Shown here piece after piece: positions 33,785-41,409 of a DNA stretch of 64,000 bases. Both the position numbers and the translations under genes were made by a program. Origin of the DNA: Polaromonas sp. (GTDB lineage: Bacteria > Pseudomonadota > Gammaproteobacteria > Burkholderiales > Burkholderiaceae_C); assembly GCA_021153985.1 (NCBI GenBank), contig JAJKJM010000041.1, positions 19,384 through 83,383 of the forward strand. Direction: 5' to 3'. The notes under the pieces are model-generated. The model worked only from the letters and a program-made list of their open reading frames with translations. It made no database searches and had not been told where the DNA came from. Each line of letters starts with the position of its first letter. The stretch's first letter is position 1.

Positions 33785-36561
33785 ATACTCCGCGCGCGAC
33801 GGTGCGGCTGCAACTGCACCGCGATTTCGGCTTCGACGCGGCGGCAGCCTGCGTCGGCTATTACGCGGAGCTCGGCATCAGCCACTACTACCTCTCCCCG
33901 GTCTGGGCGGCCCGGCCGGGGTCCATGCATGGCTACGACGTGGTCGACCCGACGCGCATCAACCCCGAACTGGGCGGCGAGGCGGCATTGATGCGCCTCG
34001 TTAAAAACTTGCGCCAGGCCGGCATGGGACTGGTGGTCGACCTGGTGCCCAACCACATGGGCATCGCGGGCGGCGCCAACCGCTATTGGGACAGCGTGCT
34101 GGCCTGGGGCCGGGGCAGCCCGTGGGCCGGCTGGTTCGACATCGACTGGGAAGTGGCCGACCCGCGGCTGCACGGCAAGCTGCTGTGGCCGGTGCTGGGT
34201 GAACCCTGCGATGAGGCGCTGGCGGCCGGCCACCTCGCGCTTCACTTTGAAGGCCGCGAAGGTCTGGCGCTGGCCTACCGGAACAGCCTGCGGCTTCCAC
34301 TCAACGCGGCCAGCCAGGCAGAACTGCTGGCGCCCCTGCCCGTGTTTGCGGAGGTGGCCGTCACGCTGGCGCAAGCCACGCCCGCGACGGCTCCGCCAAT
34401 TTACGCCGGGCTGGCAGACTTGGTGGCGGGCAAGGAGGGTCGCGCCGCGAAGGACACATTGCTGGCCGGCTGCAACTCCAAAAACCTGGCTGGCCGGCGG
34501 CGGCTGCAAGCCTTGCTCGCACGCCAGCACTACCGGCTCAGCTGGTGGCGCAACGCCGCTGAAGAAATCAACTGGCGGCGGTTTTTTGAAGTGGCCGAAC
34601 TGGCCGGGGTGCGCGTCGAGGCCGATGAGGTGTTCGAGGCCACGCACGCGCTGCTTTTTACTTTGTATGAGCGCGGCCTCATTGACGGCGTGCGCATAGA
34701 CCATATCGACGGCCTGGCCGAGCCCGGCGCCTATGTGCGCAAACTGCGGCAACGCCTGGCCGGGCTGCAGGCCGCACGGCCCGCGCCGCTGGACGCCGAA
34801 CCCGCCTGGATCGTCGTTGAAAAAATACTGTCCCCCGGGGAGGTCTTGCCCTCGAGCTGGGACATAGACGGAACCACGGGCTACGACTTCATGGACCAGG
34901 CAGGCGCGCTGCTGCACTATGGCAAAGGCGAACTCGTGCTGCGATCGCTATGGGCCGAACTGACCGGCGACACACGCGCGCTGGACGGGCATGTGCAGGC
35001 GGCGCGGCTGCAGTTGCTGGCGGAGAACTTCGGCGGTGAGTTTGAGGGCCTGGTGCGCGCACTGCATGCCTGCGCGATGGACGCGCCGCTGGGCGGGCGC
35101 GATCTTTCCCCCAACGCCATACGGCGTGTGCTGCGGGCGGTGCTGGGAGCTTTCAGGCGCTACCGCAGTTATGGGCCTGAAGACGCCGGCGCCGCAGCCG
35201 ATGCGTTGCAGGCGGCGCGCGCCATCCTGGCCGCACCCGATCACGCACTGCTCGATGAACTGGCGCGCTGGCTGCAGCTGTGCCCCGGAGAGGATGCGAC
35301 GGAGGCGGTCAGCAGCCGGGCGCAAGCGCTGGCCCTGCGGCGTTTTCGCCAGCTGACGCCGCCGCTGGCCGCCAAGTCGGTGGAGGACACGGCTTTTTAC
35401 CGCTACGGCCCGCTGCTCTCGCGCAATGAGGTCGGCTCTTACCCGCTGGACCCGGCGCCCGATGCGGCCGCTTTTCACGAGGCCATGGTGCAGCGCGCGA
35501 GCGCCTGGCCGCGTGCCATGCTGGCCACCGCGACGCACGACCACAAGCGCGGCGAAGACGCGCGTGCGCGCATCGCGGTGCTCAGCGAAGTGCCGGACCT
35601 TTGGGAGCAAACGCTGCGCAAATGGGTTGCCGGCCATGCCGCTTTGCGTACGCGTCTTTCCCGGCCGGGGCAGGAGGCATTGACAGCCCCAGTGCCCGCC
35701 GACCAGCTCATGCTGTACCAGACACTGGTGGGTGCCTGGCCGGCTGGCCTGTCCACCGGCGACAGCCAGGGCGTTGCCGCATTGGCAAAACGCGTGGCCG
35801 GCTGGCAACAAAAAGCCCTGCGTGAAGCCAAGCTGTACAGCAGCTGGATGCTGCCCCAGCCGGACTACGAAGACGCGTGCGAGCGCTTTCTGATGGAACT
35901 GTTGCAAGGCAAGGCCAGCCAGGACTTTCTGGGGCAACTGGCGGGCTTGCTTGAGTTGCTCGCGCCGGCGGCCCGCTGCAACAGCCTGGCGCAAACACTG
36001 CTGCGCCTGACCTGCCCCGGTGTGCCCGATCTTTACCAGGGATGCGAACTGGCGGACTTCAGCCTGGTCGACCCGGACAATCGCCGCCGCGTCGACATGG
36101 CGGTGCGGCAGGCGGGATTGGAACTGCCGTGGCGGCCGGCGCAGGACTGGCGAACCGACACCTTGCTCAATGACAAACAGGTGCTGATACGCCAAACCCT
36201 CGAACTCAGGCGGTGCCATCCGGCGGTGTTCTGCGGCGGCGATTACCTGCCGCTGCATGTGACTGGCCCGGCGGCCGGCCACGTGCTGGCCTTCGCGCGG
36301 CAGGCGGCGGGCGCCACGGCCATCACCGCGGTTTTACGCCATACGGCGCGGCTTGCGCGTTTCCTCGATGACGCAGGCTGGGCCGGCACGCGCATTGAAC
36401 TTCCCGCCGCCGCGCAGGGCGCGCAGTGGTCAGATGCGCTCAACGGCCGGGTGCATGTTCCTGGCCCGGGCGGTCTTTCAGTGGCCACGGTGTTTGCCGG
36501 GGCGCCTGTCGCACTATGGATCTCTCACGCCGCAGAAAGCGGGTCTGTTGCGGGGCATTGA
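33781..36561 (+). CDS. treY: Malto-oligosyltrehalose synthase
   Basis: The 926-residue GH13 enzyme converts the reducing-end alpha-1,4 bond of a malto-oligosaccharide to an alpha,alpha-1,1 bond. The N-terminus (TVRLQLHRDFGFDAAA, then YLSPVWAARPGSMHGYDV) and the motif set DGVRIDHIDGLAEP (Asp about 307), WIVVEKILSPGEVLP (Glu about 347), TGYDF and ATHDHKRGEDARARI are diagnostic for TreY. It is the last gene of the operon and overlaps malQ by ATGA. Together with TreZ it returns glucan to trehalose. Confidence 0.96.
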   Translation: MNTPRATVRLQLHRDFGFDAAAACVGYYAELGISHYYLSPVWAARPGSMHGYDVVDPTRINPELGGEAALMRLVKNLRQAGMGLVVDLVPNHMGIAGGANRYWDSVLAWGRGSPWAGWFDIDWEVADPRLHGKLLWPVLGEPCDEALAAGHLALHFEGREGLALAYRNSLRLPLNAASQAELLAPLPVFAEVAVTLAQATPATAPPIYAGLADLVAGKEGRAAKDTLLAGCNSKNLAGRRRLQALLARQHYRLSWWRNAAEEINWRRFFEVAELAGVRVEADEVFEATHALLFTLYERGLIDGVRIDHIDGLAEPGAYVRKLRQRLAGLQAARPAPLDAEPAWIVVEKILSPGEVLPSSWDIDGTTGYDFMDQAGALLHYGKGELVLRSLWAELTGDTRALDGHVQAARLQLLAENFGGEFEGLVRALHACAMDAPLGGRDLSPNAIRRVLRAVLGAFRRYRSYGPEDAGAAADALQAARAILAAPDHALLDELARWLQLCPGEDATEAVSSRAQALALRRFRQLTPPLAAKSVEDTAFYRYGPLLSRNEVGSYPLDPAPDAAAFHEAMVQRASAWPRAMLATATHDHKRGEDARARIAVLSEVPDLWEQTLRKWVAGHAALRTRLSRPGQEALTAPVPADQLMLYQTLVGAWPAGLSTGDSQGVAALAKRVAGWQQKALREAKLYSSWMLPQPDYEDACERFLMELLQGKASQDFLGQLAGLLELLAPAARCNSLAQTLLRLTCPGVPDLYQGCELADFSLVDPDNRRRVDMAVRQAGLELPWRPAQDWRTDTLLNDKQVLIRQTLELRRCHPAVFCGGDYLPLHVTGPAAGHVLAFARQAAGATAITAVLRHTARLARFLDDAGWAGTRIELPAAAQGAQWSDALNGRVHVPGPGGLSVATVFAGAPVALWISHAAESGSVAGH

Positions 36562-36586
36562 AAGGCTTCGTAACAAACGAGGCGCG

Positions 36587-36594
36587 GTCCTACA
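36587..36594 (+). promoter_or_regulatory. GTCCTACA box upstream of the DUF3606 gene
   Basis: The octamer GTCCTACA lies in the short gap after treY and points towards the DUF3606 gene, with 49 nt to its start codon. It is identical to the boxes at 18678 (minus), 40013 (minus) and 43030 (plus). Confidence 0.5.
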
Positions 36595-36643
36595 AAAAAT
36601 AACTTGACGCGGTATTAACTTGCTCTCTCAGACGGAGAAACCC

Positions 36644-36856
36644 ATGACCGAGGCCCACCTTAAACCCAACAGCCGCGACCGGCAGCGGATCAACGCTTCG
36701 GACGGCTATGAACTGAACTACTGGACGCGCCAGCTGCGGTGCACCGAGCAGGAGTTGCGCTCGGCCATCACCGTCGCAGGCCCGGAAATCAGTGCTGTAC
36801 GCAGCTACCTGCAGAGAAAACGCCAGCGCGGAGACGACAACCTGTTGTGCGCCTGA
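36644..36856 (+). CDS. DUF3606 domain small protein
   Basis: The 70-residue basic protein matches DUF3606 (SRDRQRINASDGYELNYWTRQL, then EQELRSAITVAGPEISAVRSYL), a helical domain common in small proteins of soil proteobacteria. Its function is not established. GGAG lies 7 nt before ATG 36644, so I prefer this to the in-frame codon at 36620. It has its own short upstream region with a GTCCTACA box and is followed by a strong terminator, so it is probably monocistronic and independent of the treY operon. Confidence 0.85.
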   Translation: MTEAHLKPNSRDRQRINASDGYELNYWTRQLRCTEQELRSAITVAGPEISAVRSYLQRKRQRGDDNLLCA

Positions 36857-36874
36857 CCATCGCAGTGTGTTTTC

Positions 36875-36899
36875 AAAAAGGGGCCTCAGGCCCCTTTTT
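36875..36899 (+). terminator. Intrinsic terminator after the DUF3606 gene
   Basis: A perfect 11-bp stem AAAAAGGGGCC (36875-36885) and GGCCCCTTTTT (36889-36899) with a 3-nt loop ends in a T-run on the plus strand. The A-run on the other side gives a T-run on the minus strand too, so it can also terminate the convergent GFA transcript. It starts 18 nt after the DUF3606 stop. Confidence 0.92.
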
Positions 36900-36930
36900 G
36901 TTGACTGTCCCGGCAGAGTTTGCCGCCGCG

Positions 36931-37332
36931 TCAGTCCTTTTCATGCCGTGGCACCGCAGCAATGTTTTCTGTCCACGGCAAAGCGGACCGGCACCACTTC
37001 TGCGCCGTCGGCACCAGCGCCTGCCGCTCCGCAATGCATCCCACCCTGAGCCCGTAAATGTCCGGGTGGTCCGCCGCGTAGGTGTACAGCGACGACCCGC
37101 AGGCCGGGCAGAACGCCTGGGCACGCCTTGCGCCGTTGTCGCCGGTTTTCACATAAATGGTGGGCTTGCCTGCTACGAGGCGAAATGAACCCTCTCGCGC
37201 CGGTACAGACACGCGGAAAGCGGAACCGGTCAGGTTCTGGCAATCCGTGCAATGGCAGATGGTGGTCTGCTGCGGGTCAACTTCGGCTTCGAACCGGATG
37301 TTTTCGCAGTGGCAGCTTCCGTGAACCTGCAT
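36931..37332 (-). CDS. GFA (glutathione-dependent formaldehyde-activating) domain protein
   Basis: The 133-residue protein has the Mss4-like GFA zinc fold: GSCHCENIRF, CHCTDCQ and FCPACGSSLY carry the zinc-binding cysteines. The best-known relative (Gfa of Paracoccus) binds glutathione and was linked to formaldehyde, but most GFA proteins have unknown substrates. Its ribosome site is provided by the 9-bp tandem repeat just upstream (GGGAG, 9 nt from the ATG). It follows the VOC gene by 42 nt on the same strand. Confidence 0.9.
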   Translation of the reverse strand: MQVHGSCHCENIRFEAEVDPQQTTICHCTDCQNLTGSAFRVSVPAREGSFRLVAGKPTIYVKTGDNGARRAQAFCPACGSSLYTYAADHPDIYGLRVGCIAERQALVPTAQKWCRSALPWTENIAAVPRHEKD

Positions 37333-37341
37333 AGTTCCCTA

Positions 37342-37377
37342 CTCCCTCTACTCCCTCTACTCCCTCTACTCCCTCTA
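37342..37377. repeat. 9-bp tandem repeat, four copies, between the VOC and GFA genes
   Basis: The unit CTCCCTCTA (minus strand TAGAGGGAG) occurs four times exactly, flanked by degenerate partial copies. On the coding strand each unit contains an in-frame TAG, the outermost of which is the VOC stop codon, and a GAGGGAG that resembles a ribosome-binding site for the next gene. Confidence 0.95.
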
Positions 37378-37758
37378 CTCGCTCCAGGTGTTCGCGCCGC
37401 TGTCGAAATCGCTGCGCTGCGGGCGCACCACGCAAAAGCGTTGACCGGTTGGCGCCTCCATCACCCACCACCGCTTGACCTGCGCGACACGCCGCGCGCC
37501 CAGGCCCTCGAGCCGCTGGACCTCCGCGTCGATATCGTCCGTCTCGATGTCGATGTGCACGCGGCTGGGGTGTGAAACGGATTGCACCAGCACAGTCACC
37601 TCGCCAGGCGGAGTGTCCAGCTGGCGGTAGTTCGGATTGTCAGGATCGGGGAGTTTTGCAGCGGTGCAACCCAGTGCCTTCGACCAGAAGGCGGCAGCCG
37701 TATCCAGTTCTTCGGTCTGGCAGTCGATGACGATCGTTCCGAGCCGGCTTTTGTGCAT
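37375..37758 (-). CDS. VOC-family (glyoxalase/bleomycin-resistance fold) protein
   Basis: The 127-residue protein has the VOC beta-alpha-beta-beta-beta layout: GTIVIDCQTEELDTAAAFW at the start, VHIDIETDDIDAEVQRLEGLGA in the second half and MEAPTGQRFCVVRP near the end. Proteins of this size and sequence style are usually annotated as glyoxalase-like; the substrate is not known. It precedes the GFA gene on the same strand, so both may act on small reactive metabolites. The C-terminal codons run directly into the tandem repeat. Confidence 0.9.
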   Translation of the reverse strand: MHKSRLGTIVIDCQTEELDTAAAFWSKALGCTAAKLPDPDNPNYRQLDTPPGEVTVLVQSVSHPSRVHIDIETDDIDAEVQRLEGLGARRVAQVKRWWVMEAPTGQRFCVVRPQRSDFDSGANTWSE

Positions 37759-37772
37759 CTTCCCCGCCCGCC

Positions 37773-38381
37773 TTATTGCAGTGCCCCGAAATCCGACGCT
37801 TTGTACATCGCCTGCACGATGTCGTCCGTTGCCATCTTCAGGGCCGACACATCCATGAGGGCCAGGCGAATCTGCTTTTCCCCGGCTGGGCCATTGACGA
37901 TGGAATGGGCCTGCATGTTGACAAACCTGGGAAGTGTCCTGGAAGGAAGCAACTCGATGTCCCGGGCGAACACGTCGTCCTGGCTTTCTCCGGCGGCGGC
38001 CAGAAAGTCATCCAGCCGCGCCACACAGCTGTCCTTGACAAAATCGCGCAGCTTGCGGCCCACCAGCACCTGCGCTTTCTGGTCCAGCAATCTGGCCGCG
38101 CATTTGTTGGACTCAAAAATGGTGCCGCGCCTGGAAAGCGTCAGGTAGCCCACCGGCGCGAACTCAAACAGATCCTGGTATTTGGTGCGCAGCGCATCCG
38201 CCTGGGCGAGCGTCTGTTGCAAGGTCTCGGTTTGTATCTGCAGTTCAATCTGGTGCACTTGCAGCTCATGGATCAGCTTGAGCTGGTCAACGCCTTCCGG
38301 CGGCTGGGCCCATGATTTTCTGGACGCCAGTTGCATTTCAGCTGCGCTGCGCAGCGAGGCGGTCGCCGGTTGGGTTTGCAT
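37773..38381 (-). CDS. Stand-alone PAS-domain protein with coiled coil
   Basis: The 202-residue cytoplasmic protein begins with a predicted coiled coil (LIHELQVHQIELQIQTETLQQTL), then a PAS domain (YQDLFEFAPVGYLTLSRRG, FESNKCAARLLDQ) at about 65-180. No kinase, cyclase or GGDEF output follows. The N-terminal part resembles the PAS sensor portion of many hybrid histidine kinases. ATG 38381 is chosen for its AAGGAGAGGG site. It could be a truncated sensor or an independent sensor acting through a partner such as the CheB-like protein encoded just upstream (start of that gene at 39516). Confidence 0.82.
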   Translation of the reverse strand: MQTQPATASLRSAAEMQLASRKSWAQPPEGVDQLKLIHELQVHQIELQIQTETLQQTLAQADALRTKYQDLFEFAPVGYLTLSRRGTIFESNKCAARLLDQKAQVLVGRKLRDFVKDSCVARLDDFLAAAGESQDDVFARDIELLPSRTLPRFVNMQAHSIVNGPAGEKQIRLALMDVSALKMATDDIVQAMYKASDFGALQ

Positions 38382-38511
38382 GGATTCCCTCTCCTTGGAG
38401 TCGTAAAAAAGGATATCTTTTTTAACAAATCCAGGGCTTTGATACAAGGTGCCGGGCCCGCGCAAATGTTTCCGGATGTGGCCGGGGCGGGGTAAATCTT
38501 TTTCAGCAGAT

Positions 38512-39516
38512 CTACACCAATGGGCCATCGCCTGAGCCTATTCCGCTTTCAATCAGCTGCTCAATTTGCCTGGCCTGCTCGCGGGCTTTGTCGGCCTCCA
38601 TCGACGCCCGGTGCGCTGCTGCGGCGTCGCCTTTTTCCTGGCAGTCCGCTGACAGTTTTCGCATCGCCTGTTCAAGGTCCTGCAAGGCCCGTACCGAGTT
38701 CCACACAGCAGATTCCGTCGTATTGACCTGCTCATGAACCAGGCTTTTCAAGGTGTAACTATGTCCGGTGTGGCAGCGGAATCTCACCGGTTTTTTGTCA
38801 TGCAGCTCCCAGAGAACGCCCTTGCATTCGGGGCAGACGATGGTTGAGGGCGAACCGATATCCTGAAGTTTTTCAGCCATGGTCCCTTCTCCTGTGCTGG
38901 TCAGATGTTCGGTCAGCAGGTCTGCCGGCGCGGGCGTGGCCCGCGGCTTGACGGCTTGTCCGGCAAGTTGCCCGAGTTGATGCGCCAGAGCGCCCACGCC
39001 GGCGCAATGGTCGACCTCCACATTGGCCAGGGCGGAAAGTGGCATGCTGTCCGCCTCTGCTTCTTTCGGGTCCTGCGCCATCGCGATACCTCCGCAGCGC
39101 TTGATGGCGCGCAGGCCCGCTGTGCCATCGTCGAGGTAGCCGCTCAGCACGATGCCGATCACGCGCCCGTCCCGGTTCAGCGCGGCCGACCTGAACAGGG
39201 GATCAATCGCCGGCCTGGTGTGGTTCTCTTTGGGCCCGCGGCTAAGGCGCACCTTGCCCTCTTCAAGCAGCATGTGATGGTCGGGCGGCGCAATATAAAT
39301 CCGTCCCGGCTGGGGGATCTCGCCGTCTTGCGCATGAGCGGCCTGCAGCGGGCCGCTGGCGCTCAGGATGCGCGGCAGGTTGCTGCTTCGCGCGCCGATA
39401 TGCAAGACAACAAACACCGCAGCCGGCAAATCCGGCGGAAGGGAGCGGCATAAATCAGACAAGGCCGTGACACCCCCGCCGGAAGCCCCGATCACGATGG
39501 TGTCGCGATGGTTCAT
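38512..39516 (-). CDS. CheB-type methylesterase-domain protein without receiver domain
   Basis: The 334-residue protein has the CheB catalytic domain with the Ser12-His39-Asp129/130 triad visible in GASGGG, VLHIG and GYLDDGTAG. There is no N-terminal response-regulator domain, so the usual phospho-control is missing. The C-terminal part has a small zinc-ribbon (CPECKG ... RCHTGHSY) and a helical tail, as in a group of CheB-like proteins outside chemotaxis operons. No cheR or receptor gene is nearby. The start codon is directly preceded by the dispersed intergenic element and lacks a clear ribosome site. Confidence 0.88.
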   Translation of the reverse strand: MNHRDTIVIGASGGGVTALSDLCRSLPPDLPAAVFVVLHIGARSSNLPRILSASGPLQAAHAQDGEIPQPGRIYIAPPDHHMLLEEGKVRLSRGPKENHTRPAIDPLFRSAALNRDGRVIGIVLSGYLDDGTAGLRAIKRCGGIAMAQDPKEAEADSMPLSALANVEVDHCAGVGALAHQLGQLAGQAVKPRATPAPADLLTEHLTSTGEGTMAEKLQDIGSPSTIVCPECKGVLWELHDKKPVRFRCHTGHSYTLKSLVHEQVNTTESAVWNSVRALQDLEQAMRKLSADCQEKGDAAAAHRASMEADKAREQARQIEQLIESGIGSGDGPLV

Positions 39517-39580
39517 GCTATAAAATCAGTAGCGCCATGTCTATGCAGATATTGGGCTAGAGGCCAATTTTGTTCATAAA
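39516..39580. repeat. Short dispersed intergenic element, copy 2
   Basis: It shares GATATTGGGCT-GAGGCC-ATTT-TCATAAA with the copy at 15911-15975; the left half is more diverged. It abuts the ATG of the CheB-like gene, filling the space where its ribosome site should be. Confidence 0.6.
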
Positions 39581-39587
39581 ACAGGAT

Positions 39588-39965
39588 TTACGGGCTGCCC
39601 GGGAAATTGCCGAAGCTCCCCAACGCGACAAGGATCAAACCCACCGCCGCCAAAACGCCGTGTATGACGATGGGAGGTATCGGCAGCGGCAACAGCCTGG
39701 CCTGAAACGTCAGGTTGAGATACAGCCCCACCCCCGCGGCCGTCAGCAAAAACAGCACGCCAATCACCAGGATTTTGGGAAGGCCCACGGTGAAAGCCGC
39801 ATACAACAGGAGTGTCAGTCCCGCAGCCGCCAGAAAACCGTGCCCCATGGCCATCCAGGCGGGCGGCCTGTCCACTTTGGCCCGTACAGCCGCCATGGCA
39901 AGCCCTCCCAACGCCGTCAGAAAAATCAGCACTGCAGCAGTCTTGATCAGGGCGTTGGGGCTCAT
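39588..39965 (-). CDS. Small four-helix inner-membrane protein, unknown function
   Basis: The 125-residue product has four hydrophobic segments (AVLIFLTALGGLAMAAV, LAAAGLTLLLYAAFTVG, KILVIGVLFLLTAAGVGLYL, VIHGVLAAVGLILVALG) and ends in a short GSFGNFPGSP tail. AAAGGAG 6-7 nt upstream supports the start. I do not recognise a named family. A GTCCTACA box lies 47 nt upstream on the coding strand, suggesting it is co-regulated with the other box-bearing genes. Confidence 0.75.
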   Translation of the reverse strand: MSPNALIKTAAVLIFLTALGGLAMAAVRAKVDRPPAWMAMGHGFLAAAGLTLLLYAAFTVGLPKILVIGVLFLLTAAGVGLYLNLTFQARLLPLPIPPIVIHGVLAAVGLILVALGSFGNFPGSP

Positions 39966-40012
39966 GGTGGACTCCTTTTTCGCGAAAATAAATCACCTTC
40001 ATGAGAGAGATA

Positions 40013-40020
40013 TGTAGGAC
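40013..40020 (-). promoter_or_regulatory. GTCCTACA box upstream of the four-helix membrane protein
   Basis: On the minus strand it reads GTCCTACA, with 47 nt to the start codon at 39965, nearly the same distance as at 36587 (49 nt). The following bases (TATCTCTC) are AT-richer than average. Confidence 0.5.
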
Positions 40021-40075
40021 AACTCGCCCTGCTCATCCCGACGAAATCTGATGATGAAAATCCGCCGGTTTCAGC

Positions 40076-41386
40076 TCAGCTCAGCAAGTCACGCAGCTGG
40101 TAATACATCATCCCCAGGACCAGCGCCGGCGTCCGCATGGTGGCCCCTCCGGGAAAAGACATATGCCTGATGCGCGAGAACACGTCAAAGCGCTCCGCCT
40201 GGCCCGCGATCGCTTCCGCAGCCAGCTTGCCGGCCATGCCTGTGAACGCGAGGCCATGGCCTGAAAAGCCCTGCAGGTAATAGATGTTGCTGCCGACCCG
40301 CCCGAAATCCGGCGCCCGGTTCATCGTGATGTCTGCAAAGCCTCCCCATGAATGAGAGATGGCGAGGTCTTCAAGCTGGGGAAACACGCCGAGCATGCGC
40401 TTGCGGATGCGCGAGACCAGGCCTCGCGGCGTCTTGCCGCTATAGCTGTCGCCGGCGCCGAACAGCAGCCGGTGGTCGGCGCTAAGACGGAAATAGTCAA
40501 GCACGAAGTTGTTGTCAGACACGGCAGGCCTTTGCCACAGCAAGGCATCGGCCCGCGCTTGCCCCATAGGCTCTGTGGCGATGATGTAGGTGCCGACGGG
40601 CATGATGCGGCTCATCAACGAAGGCGCGATGTCATCGCCGTATTCACCGAGGTAAACGTTGCCGGCCAATACGGCAAAGCGGCACGAGACCTCGCCTTGC
40701 GCCGTTTTCAACAGGGGCTGGGCGCCTTTCTCAATAACGTACACGGGGGAATGCTCATGAAAGCGCACGCCCGCCTCGCGCGCGGCTCGGGCCAGGCCCA
40801 GGCAGTATTTCAGGGGATGCAGATGGCCTGAGTTGCCGTCGAACAGCCCGGACTGAAAGCGCCGGCTTGCGATTCTTTCCGCCATTTCGGCGGGCCCCAG
40901 CAGCTGTACGGCATACCCATAACGGCGCTCCACGCGCGAAGCCCATTCGTGCAATGCACGGGTTTTTCCAGGCTTGGTGGATGCATTGAGGAAACCGGGA
41001 ACATAGTCGCAGTCGATGCGCCAATGCCGCATGCGTTCACGCATGAGGGCCAGGCCTTCGACAGACAGGTCCCAGGCGCGCCTGGCATCGCCTTCCGATA
41101 ACTGGGATTCGATCGCCGCTTCGCCGTCGGAGCCGAAGCCCACGATGGCCTGGCCGCCATTGCGGCCGGACGCGCCCCATCCGGTGCGCTGCGCCTCCAG
41201 CACGATCACCGAATAGCCGCGCAACGCCAGCTCCAGCGCTGCGGAGAGGCCCGCAAAGCCCGCGCCCACTACACAGACATCGGCGGTTTCATGGCCATCG
41301 AGCGGCGGCGCCGGCGGCTCGCGCAGCACGCTGGCTTCGTACCAGGAGTTCTCCGTGACCCCCAGTTCTTTTTTCAGCAGCGACAT
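40076..41386 (-). CDS. FAD-dependent oxidoreductase (OrdL/PuuB/DadA type)
   Basis: The 436-residue flavoprotein has the N-terminal dinucleotide motif VVGAGFAGLSAALELALRG with the following VLEA, the GWGASGRNGGQ stretch typical of gamma-glutamylputrescine oxidase and related amine/amino-acid oxidases, and the C-terminal YYLQGFSGHGLAFT motif. It is 23 nt downstream of the homospermidine synthase gene in the same direction. This suggests oxidation of a polyamine or a polyamine conjugate, but the substrate is inferred from context. Confidence 0.92.
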   Translation of the reverse strand: MSLLKKELGVTENSWYEASVLREPPAPPLDGHETADVCVVGAGFAGLSAALELALRGYSVIVLEAQRTGWGASGRNGGQAIVGFGSDGEAAIESQLSEGDARRAWDLSVEGLALMRERMRHWRIDCDYVPGFLNASTKPGKTRALHEWASRVERRYGYAVQLLGPAEMAERIASRRFQSGLFDGNSGHLHPLKYCLGLARAAREAGVRFHEHSPVYVIEKGAQPLLKTAQGEVSCRFAVLAGNVYLGEYGDDIAPSLMSRIMPVGTYIIATEPMGQARADALLWQRPAVSDNNFVLDYFRLSADHRLLFGAGDSYSGKTPRGLVSRIRKRMLGVFPQLEDLAISHSWGGFADITMNRAPDFGRVGSNIYYLQGFSGHGLAFTGMAGKLAAEAIAGQAERFDVFSRIRHMSFPGGATMRTPALVLGMMYYQLRDLLS

Positions 41387-41409
41387 GGCACTTTCGCGAT
41401 CACCAGGCC

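Noticed and set aside
37342..37377. CRISPR-like array
   Set aside because: The 9-bp units are directly adjacent with no spacers and no cas genes nearby; it is a simple tandem repeat.
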